From assembly GCA_029817715.1 (NCBI GenBank), contig JARUPY010000292.1:3737001-3801000 (forward strand): 64,000 nt of DNA, given 5' to 3'. The translations under genes and the position numbers were made by a program. Numbering within the stretch: the first letter of the stretch is position 1; every line of letters begins with the position of its first letter. The DNA comes from Melastoma dodecandrum (Eukaryota > Streptophyta > Magnoliopsida > Myrtales > Melastomataceae). The notes under the pieces are model-generated. The model was not told the DNA's origin, did not search any database, and worked only from the letters and a program-made list of their open reading frames with translations. This document shows, piece by piece, positions 52,103 through 58,546 of the stretch.

Positions 52103-53925
52103 GCGGCGGCCTTCAGGGCGGGCTGGTCCTCGGCGGCGTCGCGGAGCGCCTCCGCGCCGGTACGGCTGGTGAAGGCCTGGAAGCTCTCCTCCGGGCCCTC
52201 GCGGCGGGCGAGGTAGGCGCGCAGCAGCGCCTCCACCCGGGTGGGGCAGTCCTCGGCCTTCACGCCCTTCCAGATCTCGGTGCCGATCTTCGGGTTCTCG
52301 GCGAAGCCGCCGCCGACCACGATGTCGTAACCCTCGACGGTGTCGCCCTCCTCCGAAACGACGACCTTGGCGCCGATCAGCCCGATATCGCCGATGTAGT
52401 GCTGGGCGCAGCTGTGATGGCAGCCGGTGAGGTGGACGTTCACCGGCACGTCGAGGTTCGGCATGGCCGTCTCGATGTGGTCGGCGATGATCAGGGCGTG
52501 GCCCTTGGTGTCGGAGGCCGCGAACTTGCAGCCCCGGGCGCCCGTGCAGGCCACGAGGCCGGAGCGGATGCCCGCCGCCTTGGTGGTAAGACCCAGCGCC
52601 TCGACGCGGGCCTCAACCTCGGCGACCTTCTCATCCGGGACTCCGGAGAAAATGAAATTCTGCCAGACGGTGAGGCGGATCTGGCCGTCGCCGCACTCGG
52701 CCGCGATCTTCGCCAGCGCCCGCACCTGATCGCTCGTCATCTTGCCCACGGGCAGGACGACGCCGATCCAGTTGAGGCCGGGCTGCTTCTGGGCGTGAAC
52801 GCCGACATGGGCGTAGCGGTCGGTGGGCTTGCGCGGCGCCACGTGCTCCGGCGCGACCCGGTCGAACTTGCGGCCGAGCTTGTCCTCGACGGCGGCGAGG
52901 TACTTGTCGAAGCCCCAGGCGTCGAGGACGTACTTCATCCGGCTCTTGTTGCGGTTCGTCCGGTCGCCGTTCTCGATGAACACCCGGATGATCGCGTCGG
53001 CGACCGTGTTGCAATCCTCGGGCTTGAGCACGATGCCGGTGTCGCGGGCGAGGTCCCGGTGACCCGAGATGCCGCCCAGCACGAGGCGCATGTAGATGCC
53101 CGGCGGCACGGAAGCGCCCTCCAGAACCTCCACCGCCTGGAAGCCGATGTCGTTGGTCTCCTCCAGGGTCGGCATCACGCCGCTGCCGTCGAAGGCGACG
53201 TTGAACTTGCGCGGCAGGCCGTAGAGCGAGCGGTCGTTCAGGATCCAGTTGTGCCAGGACTTCGCCAGCGGACGCGTATCCAACAGCTCCTGGGCGTCGA
53301 TGCCGGCGGTGGACGAGCCGGTGACGTTGCGGATGTTGTCGGCGCCCGAGCCGCGGGCGGTCAGGCCGATATCGGTGAGCCCGTCGAGGAAGGGCTGGGC
53401 GTGCTCGGGGCTGATCTCGCGGACCTGCAGGTTCGCCCGCGTGGTCACGTGGACGTAGCCGCCGCCATGTTGGTCGGCGAGGTCGGCGACGCCCGCGAAC
53501 TGCCAATGGTGCAGGATCCCGTTCGGGATCCGCATCCGGCACATGTACGAGACCTGGTTCGGCGCGACCCAGAACAGGCCGTGGTAGCGCCAGCGGAAAT
53601 TGTCCTCGGGCTTCGGCTGCTTGCCGGCGGCGGCCTCCTTGATGAGGCGGTTGTGGCCCTCGAACGGGTTCTCGGCGCGCTTCCACTTCTCCTGCTCGCA
53701 GAGCTTGCCGCCGTCCTTGACGGTCTTCTCCTGCGCCTTGATGTGGATCGCGTCCGGGCCGGTGGGCTCGGCGGGCGGGGCGGCCGCGGCCGCGCCGCCG
53801 GAGAGGCCGCCGGTCATGCGGACGGCGGCGATCCCGGAGGCAAAGCCTTCGAGGTATCGCTTCTGCTCGGCATCGAACGCGTTCGGTGCCGTCTGCGGTG
53901 CAGTCTGAGTGAGGGTCTCGGCCAT
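52099..53925 (-). CDS. nirA: Assimilatory nitrite reductase, siroheme/[4Fe-4S] type (NirA)
   Basis: A 608-residue enzyme reducing nitrite to ammonium by six electrons. The siroheme-Fe-S site is CTGARGCKFA followed by LTGCHHSCAQHY (four Cys). FRWRYHGLFWVAPNQVSYMC and GYVHVTTRANLQVREI are typical NirA/ferredoxin-nitrite reductase. Start ATG 53925 has GGGAGG 7 nt upstream. The first ~80 residues, with FDAEQKRYLEGFASGIAAVR, are an extension not found in cyanobacterial NirA. Confidence 0.94.
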   Translation of the reverse strand: MAETLTQTAPQTAPNAFDAEQKRYLEGFASGIAAVRMTGGLSGGAAAAAPPAEPTGPDAIHIKAQEKTVKDGGKLCEQEKWKRAENPFEGHNRLIKEAAAGKQPKPEDNFRWRYHGLFWVAPNQVSYMCRMRIPNGILHHWQFAGVADLADQHGGGYVHVTTRANLQVREISPEHAQPFLDGLTDIGLTARGSGADNIRNVTGSSTAGIDAQELLDTRPLAKSWHNWILNDRSLYGLPRKFNVAFDGSGVMPTLEETNDIGFQAVEVLEGASVPPGIYMRLVLGGISGHRDLARDTGIVLKPEDCNTVADAIIRVFIENGDRTNRNKSRMKYVLDAWGFDKYLAAVEDKLGRKFDRVAPEHVAPRKPTDRYAHVGVHAQKQPGLNWIGVVLPVGKMTSDQVRALAKIAAECGDGQIRLTVWQNFIFSGVPDEKVAEVEARVEALGLTTKAAGIRSGLVACTGARGCKFAASDTKGHALIIADHIETAMPNLDVPVNVHLTGCHHSCAQHYIGDIGLIGAKVVVSEEGDTVEGYDIVVGGGFAENPKIGTEIWKGVKAEDCPTRVEALLRAYLARREGPEESFQAFTSRTGAEALRDAAEDQPALKAAA

Positions 53926-53936
53926 CCCGTGCCTCC

Positions 53937-55205
53937 CTAAGCGGCCAGCGGCTCGGGCGCGGGGCACCCGAACATCAAGTCGTCCACGTTCTCGATCGGA
54001 TCGCCCGTGCGGATCAGGCGCTTGCAGGCGGCCTGCTCGGCGATGTCGCCCACGAACACGGCGCCGATCAGCTTGCCCTCGCGCACGAGCAGCTTGCGGT
54101 AGAGCCCGGCGCCGGGATCCGAGAGCACGATCGCCTCGGCGTCGTCGGGCGTGTCCACGATGCCGGCCGAGAAGACCGGCAGGCCCGAGACCTTCAGGCT
54201 CGTCGCGAGTGACGTGCCCCGGTACTCGGCCGGCTGCCCGGCGAGGTGGCGGGCCAGCGTGTCGGCGTGCTCGTAGGCGGGCTCGACGAGGCCGTAGACC
54301 AGGCCGCGATGCTCGGCGCACTCACCGAGCGCGAAGATGCGCGGATCGGAGGTCGTCATCCGATCATCGACCGTGATGCCGCGGCCGGTCGCGAGCCCAG
54401 CGGCCTGCGCCAGCGCCAGCGAGGGGCGAACGCCCACCGACATCACCACGAGGTCCGCCGGCAGCACCGTGCCATCCGCCAGGACGAGGCGTTCGACGCG
54501 ACCGTCGCCCTCGACCCGGGCGGTGTCGGCGCTGAGCAGGACCTTCACGCCCCGGGTCTCCATGGCGCGCCTCACCAGCCCGGCGGCGTGATGGTCGAGC
54601 TGGCGCTCCATCAGGCGGTCCATGACGTGGAGCAGCGTGGTGTCGACCCCGAGCCGCGCGAGCCCGACCGCGGCCTCAAGGCCCAGCAGGCCGCCGCCGA
54701 TGACGACCGCGCGGGCGTGCTGCACGGCGGCCCGGCGGATCGCCGCCACGTCGGCGAGGTCGCGAAAGGTGATGACGCCGGGGAGATCCATGCCGGGCTT
54801 CGGCAGGCGGATCGGCAGGGATCCCACCGCGAGGATGAGCTTGTCGAAGGGCAGGACGTGGGTCTCGCCCACGAGGACGAGCCCGTTCTCCCGGTCGATC
54901 TGCGTCACCGGCGCACCGGTGATCAGGCGGATGCCGTGATCCGCGTACCAGTCGAGGCCGCGGAAGGCGCAGGCCGCCTCGTCGACCTCGCCGCCGAGCA
55001 GGGAGGAGAGCAGGACCCGGTTGTAGGCGGCCTGGGGCTCGGCGCCGACGCAGGTGACGTCGAAGCGGCCGGGGGAGCCCTCGGTCAGGCGCTCAAGGAA
55101 GCGCAGCGAGGCCATGCCGTTGCCGACGACGACCAGCCTCTCGCGCGGCAGGCCGGTCTCGGCGCGCGCGTCGTGTCCGCGAATGTCCATAGGGGATGTC
55201 GCCAT
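53937..55205 (-). CDS. NirB-like FAD-dependent NAD(P)H oxidoreductase (N-terminal part only)
   Basis: A 422-residue pyridine nucleotide-disulphide-type oxidoreductase. ERLVVVGNGMASLRFLERL binds FAD, ARAVVIGGGLLGLEAAVGLA binds NAD(P)H, and IFALGECAEHRGLVYGLVEP is the NirB signature. It equals only the FAD/NAD half of NirB, without BFD or siroheme domains. It lies first in the operon, 11 bp before nirA, and may feed NirA or the BFD domain of NasA. Start 55205 or 55190. Confidence 0.9.
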   Translation of the reverse strand: MATSPMDIRGHDARAETGLPRERLVVVGNGMASLRFLERLTEGSPGRFDVTCVGAEPQAAYNRVLLSSLLGGEVDEAACAFRGLDWYADHGIRLITGAPVTQIDRENGLVLVGETHVLPFDKLILAVGSLPIRLPKPGMDLPGVITFRDLADVAAIRRAAVQHARAVVIGGGLLGLEAAVGLARLGVDTTLLHVMDRLMERQLDHHAAGLVRRAMETRGVKVLLSADTARVEGDGRVERLVLADGTVLPADLVVMSVGVRPSLALAQAAGLATGRGITVDDRMTTSDPRIFALGECAEHRGLVYGLVEPAYEHADTLARHLAGQPAEYRGTSLATSLKVSGLPVFSAGIVDTPDDAEAIVLSDPGAGLYRKLLVREGKLIGAVFVGDIAEQAACKRLIRTGDPIENVDDLMFGCPAPEPLAA

Positions 55206-55258
55206 CGCTCGAACGCGTCTGGAACCTCGATTGCAGGATCGTTGGCGGACCGCCCACG

Positions 55259-55291
55259 AAAAAGCCGCTGCCGGATGTCCCCCGGGCAGGC
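55259..55291 (-). terminator. Intrinsic terminator in the nitrate-operon leader (attenuator)
   Basis: On the minus strand GCCTGCCCGG pairs with CCGGCAGCGGC (small bulges) around a ~7-nt loop and is followed by TTTTT at 55263-55259. It lies between the promoter and the first gene, 54 nt before ATG 55205, so transcription must read through it. Confidence 0.72.
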
Positions 55292-55313
55292 TTTCAGCCT
55301 CAGGAGAACCGGA

Positions 55314-55348
55314 TCAGCGGCCTCGCTGACGGCGCTGCCCGTCGCCGT
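55314..55348 (-). promoter_or_regulatory. Two leader hairpins, candidate NasT (ANTAR) target
   Basis: Hairpin A (55329-55348): stem ACGGCG/CGCCGT around loop ACGGGCAG. Hairpin B (55314-55329): stem TCAGC/GCTGA around hexaloop GAGGCC. They sit in tandem just downstream of the predicted start (~55357) and upstream of the terminator, as in nitrate leaders bound by ANTAR proteins. The conserved A1/G4 hexaloop is not a clean match, so the ANTAR identity is inferred from layout. Confidence 0.55.
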
Positions 55349-55367
55349 TGACGGACATGGTTGGATA

Positions 55368-55383
55368 GGCAGGTTCCGTGCCA
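55368..55383 (-). promoter_or_regulatory. Sigma-54 promoter of the nitrate assimilation operon
   Basis: On the minus strand TGGCACGGAACCTGCC: TGGCACG is a perfect -24 element, CTGC a one-mismatch -12 element, and the invariant GG and GC are 10 nt apart. Predicted start near 55357 gives a ~150-nt leader. Confidence 0.78.
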
Positions 55384-55675
55384 GATTCCGGACGCGGCGC
55401 CAAGCGCTTGCGAGGGCGTCCTAAACGCCGTCGCGCGACCGCGTCTCAATCCGAAGATGTGCGCGCGGTGCGGTGCACAAAAATGAGGCGGCCGATGGCC
55501 AAAACGGCAGACTCGCTGCCGAGCGGAGGCTGGCGTGCCACTCCGGCTTCAGCGCGGCAGCGGCACGGCTGGTCGATGCGCCGAGCGTGCTACTCGCAGA
55601 ACGCACCCTTGCGCGGACTTGCGCGAAGGATAGCCGCGGGTGGGCAGATCGCGGGCGCTGGCCGGTCAGATCACG

Positions 55676-55888
55676 TCAGAGCAGGGACGACAGGATCGCC
55701 AGCAGGCCGAGGGTAGGCATGACGCCCACGGCGAGGGCCCAGAACCACGCCCGATTGGCGCCCGGACGGCGGTTGTCGTTACAGGCTCGGGGCACACGGC
55801 CACCCCTGCGGACATACCGTCGAAGCTCGACCCGCATCCGCGGAGGCTGCGACAACGATCCAGTATCGAACTTGCGGCATCCGGGCAT
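55676..55888 (-). CDS. Possible 70-residue tail-anchored small protein
   Basis: A short frame whose product has a very basic N-terminal part (RMRVELRRYVRRGGRVPRAC) and one C-terminal hydrophobic helix (FWALAVGVMPTLGLLAILSS). No good ribosome site precedes ATG 55888; the internal Met before RVELRR is an alternative. Lies between nasS and the nitrate operon promoter. Could be real because of the clean anchor; family not recognised. Confidence 0.4.
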   Translation of the reverse strand: MPGCRKFDTGSLSQPPRMRVELRRYVRRGGRVPRACNDNRRPGANRAWFWALAVGVMPTLGLLAILSSLL

Positions 55889-55982
55889 GGCGAGACGACA
55901 ACGGCCGAGGCGGCCCCCCGTTCCAGCTCCAAACGCGGCGGTGCCGAGGGTGCGTGACGAAACGGCTCGCCTGTCTCCAGGC

Positions 55983-56981
55983 TCACGAATCTATGGTAGC
56001 CGCCCGGTAAATGTCGGGTCTGTAGACGGTCGATACCGCGGCCTCCAGACCGTCCCGCCCTGACACCTGACGCGACAGCCACATCTGCTGAATGAGCCAG
56101 CGGGCGTGGTCCAACCGCGGTTCCTGAACGGCGGCGCCGAAGCTTAGGTGCGCCCCGTCCGTCGCGTCTGCTGCGTTGCCCGGCATGGCGGCGGCGAGCA
56201 GCGTCGCGTCGAGTTCGAGGTAGCCGCGGCTGACGAGGCGGTGGATCAGCTCCGGGCGGTTCCCGGGATCGGCGCACCAGCGCCCGGCCCGCGCCACGGC
56301 CCGGACCAGCGGCACGAGGGTGCCCCCGAGGCGCTCCGAGACGGCCAGCACCTTCTCCGGCGCGTCCGGCGCCAGCGCGTGCCCGAGCACCGCGACGTGT
56401 CCATGGCCGGCCGCGACGGCCACCGCGTTCCACGGGGCACCGGCGCAGAAGCCGTCGACGAGGCCCCGCGCCAGCGTCTCGACGCAATACTGAGGCGGCA
56501 CCACGACCGTGCGGAACGCCGCCGGATCGAGGTCTCCGGCCTCGGCGAACAGCCGCACCTGATAGCTGTGGCACGAGAACGGGTGGACGGTGCCCAGCGT
56601 CACGGGCCGGCCGGCGCGATGCCGGGCCTCGGACACCCGGGCGAAGGCGCGGGCGACCGCCTCCACACCTGCGCCCTCCGGCTGCATCTCCATCCAGAGA
56701 TTGCGCGACAGGGTGATGGCGTTGCCGTTGATGCTGAGCTGCATCGGCACGATCAGGTCGGAGGGCGGCCCGGACAGGCCGAGGCGGCTCGCCAGCGCCA
56801 GCGGGGCCAGCATGTGGGCGCCGTCGAGATGACCAAGCGCCAGACGGTCGCGCAACGTCGCCCAGGAGGGTTCGGCCGTGAGGTCGAGGTCGAGGCCCTC
56901 CGCCCGGGCGAAGCCGAGTTCGTGCGCCGCGATCAGGGGCGCGGCATCGCAGAGCGGGATGTAGCCGAGCTGGAGCCTCAT
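55983..56981 (-). CDS. nasS: Nitrate sensor NasS (NrtA/CmpA-like, cytoplasmic)
   Basis: A 332-residue protein with the nitrate/bicarbonate-binding fold of NrtA (LQLGYIPLCDAAPLIAAHEL, AHMLAPLALASRLG, TVHPFSCHSYQVRLFAEAG, GFCAGAPWNAVAVAAG). No signal peptide or lipobox precedes the fold, so it is cytoplasmic, as NasS sensors are, not a transporter subunit. In known systems NasS holds NasT inactive until nitrate binds. Start overlaps the nasT stop by 4 bp. Confidence 0.9.
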   Translation of the reverse strand: MRLQLGYIPLCDAAPLIAAHELGFARAEGLDLDLTAEPSWATLRDRLALGHLDGAHMLAPLALASRLGLSGPPSDLIVPMQLSINGNAITLSRNLWMEMQPEGAGVEAVARAFARVSEARHRAGRPVTLGTVHPFSCHSYQVRLFAEAGDLDPAAFRTVVVPPQYCVETLARGLVDGFCAGAPWNAVAVAAGHGHVAVLGHALAPDAPEKVLAVSERLGGTLVPLVRAVARAGRWCADPGNRPELIHRLVSRGYLELDATLLAAAMPGNAADATDGAHLSFGAAVQEPRLDHARWLIQQMWLSRQVSGRDGLEAAVSTVYRPDIYRAATIDS

Positions 56982-57565
56982 CCGAGCAGGTCCGCCGTGG
57001 TGACGATCGCCCGGGCGATGTCGGCGATCTTGCGCTTCTCGTTCATGGCCTTGCGGCGCAGCTGCTTGTACGCCTCGTCCTCCGTGAGGCCCTTCAGGCT
57101 CATCAGGATGCCCTTGGCGCGCTCGATCAGCTTGCGGTCGGCGAGTTCGCCCCGGGCCTCGGAGAGTTCGCGCTGAAGCCGCGCGAAGGCGTTGAAGCGC
57201 AGGATCGCGATGTCGAGGATCGACTTGATCCGCTCGGCCCGCAGCCCGTCGACGACGTAGGCAGAGATCCCGGCATCGACGGCGGCCTGCATCATGGTGG
57301 TGTCGGAGCGGTCGACGAACATCGCCACCGGCCGCTCGACCTGCCGCGAGACCCCGGACATCTGCTCGAGGATGTCCCGGCTCGGGCTCTCCAGGTGGAT
57401 CACCACCACGTCCGGCTTGAGGGCGGTCACGCGCTCCATCAGGTCGGCGGTGTCGGGGATGACCACGACGCGGCCGACCCCGGCCGCGCGCAGTCCCTCC
57501 TCCAGAATCGCCGCTCGGGCGCGGCTCGGATCGATCACGGCGACGGTCAGACTGGATTCGGTCAT
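56978..57565 (-). CDS. nasT: ANTAR-domain antiterminator NasT
   Basis: A 195-residue RNA-binding regulator. Residues 1-120 are a receiver-like domain (LTVAVIDPSRARAAILEEGL); where a receiver Asp or NasT Asp is expected the sequence reads VVVIHLESPSRD, with His 57. The ANTAR domain covers about 130-190 (KLIERAKGILMSLKGLTEDE, AYKQLRRKAMNEKRKIADIA). It binds two-hairpin leaders and prevents termination; such a leader precedes the nitrate operon. ATG 57565 chosen from family alignment. Confidence 0.92.
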   Translation of the reverse strand: MTESSLTVAVIDPSRARAAILEEGLRAAGVGRVVVIPDTADLMERVTALKPDVVVIHLESPSRDILEQMSGVSRQVERPVAMFVDRSDTTMMQAAVDAGISAYVVDGLRAERIKSILDIAILRFNAFARLQRELSEARGELADRKLIERAKGILMSLKGLTEDEAYKQLRRKAMNEKRKIADIARAIVTTADLLG

Positions 57566-57626
57566 CGGAGCCCGATTCGGGGCGGATCCTCGCGGCGGAG
57601 CGGCCCGAGTCGGGCATCCGCCGCCA

Positions 57627-57642
57627 AGCAAGGGATATGCCC
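57627..57642 (-). promoter_or_regulatory. Sigma-54 promoter of nasTS
   Basis: On the minus strand GGGCATATCCCTTGCT: GGCA and TTGCT match TGGCAC-N5-TTGCW with GG and GC spaced by 10 nt. Predicted start near 57616, about 50 nt before the nasT ATG. Confidence 0.68.
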
Positions 57643-57809
57643 TTCCGCGACGGCGGTCGGGAAGCCCGGGGACGCCTCCGTCCCCGCCGATCCGCACCCT
57701 GTCCTGGGCCGTCACCGGCAACGGCCGCGAAAAGATTCGGTCCAGCTTCCGCCGCAATGCTGGCCGCATCCTGCGGGCCTCGAAGCGGTCATGGAGATCG
57801 GTGATTCGG

Positions 57810-58451
57810 ATGCGCAGGCCAAGTCAGCCCGCCCTCACGGACGCCGCCACGGGCCGCGTCTCGATGCCGTTCCTGCCGACATTGGCCGTCGTGGCACTCC
57901 TGGGCGCGGCTTCGCTCTATTGCTCGCCTTCGAAGACGGCCCCGCCGGCGGCGCAGGCGGATGTGGCGCAGCTCGATCCTCTCACGACCGAGTCCCTGCC
58001 CTCGGTGCCTGCCGCGCCGTCGCCGACCGCCTTCGCGCGGTCAGCCGGGACCGTTCCGGTGCCGAGTCGGATGCCTGCTTCGCTGGCCTTCGCGGAAGCC
58101 TACCCAATCGACGGTTCGGTGCCGAAGTCGGCGCCGTCGGCGGTCCACGCCGGATCGATGGCCCGGCCGGCGTCGCGCGTCGCCGCCGCGAACCGCCGAT
58201 CCTGTCCGGGCCGCCGCTGCTCGGAAGCGCCGCAGCGTGGCGCGGATCCGTTTGCCGCGGCCCACGCGGAGGCCGTCGAGCCGGTGGAGGACGGGCCGCT
58301 CCACGGACCGGCTCTGCCGTTCGTCGAGACGGTGGCCGAGACCCTGGCGCCAGCCGCCCGGGTGGTCGGGGACGCGGCCGACCTGATGCGCAGCGGCGCC
58401 GCGGCGGTGAAGGGCTCCGTGTCGATGGCGGTGGCCGACTGCCTGCGCTGA
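57810..58451 (+). CDS. Hypothetical exported or membrane-anchored protein
   Basis: A 213-residue protein with one N-terminal hydrophobic stretch (FLPTLAVVALLGAASLYC, about residues 21-38) ending in Cys, then an Ala/Pro/Ser-rich linker to about residue 130 and a helical C-terminal part (PFVETVAETLAPAARVVGDA). No family recognised. Composition and length could suit a periplasmic anchor. The start could also be GTG 57801. Followed by GH15 gene after 95 bp. Confidence 0.55.
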   Translation: MRRPSQPALTDAATGRVSMPFLPTLAVVALLGAASLYCSPSKTAPPAAQADVAQLDPLTTESLPSVPAAPSPTAFARSAGTVPVPSRMPASLAFAEAYPIDGSVPKSAPSAVHAGSMARPASRVAAANRRSCPGRRCSEAPQRGADPFAAAHAEAVEPVEDGPLHGPALPFVETVAETLAPAARVVGDAADLMRSGAAAVKGSVSMAVADCLR

Positions 58452-58546
58452 CCGTCGGGAGGGCGGATCTGGATCTCCCGCTCTCGTCCTAGGTGCATCG
58501 CAGCGGACGGTCCGGGCTTCGGGCCGCTGACCGGAGCCGGGGCCGG

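Larger units (their letters stand above)
55206..55675. other. Non-coding regulatory interval of the nitrate operon
   Basis: Holds, on the minus strand, a sigma-54 promoter, two hairpins and an intrinsic terminator (listed separately). A purine-pyrimidine alternating patch with imperfect inverted ends TGTGC (55458-55462) and GCACA (55475-55479) lies ~110 bp upstream of the predicted start and might be an activator site. Confidence 0.6.

Noticed and set aside
55458..55479. NtrC enhancer site near the nitrate promoter
   Set aside because: The half sites TGTGC/GCACA are correctly placed but do not fit the GCAC-N7-GTGC pattern; kept only as a remark.
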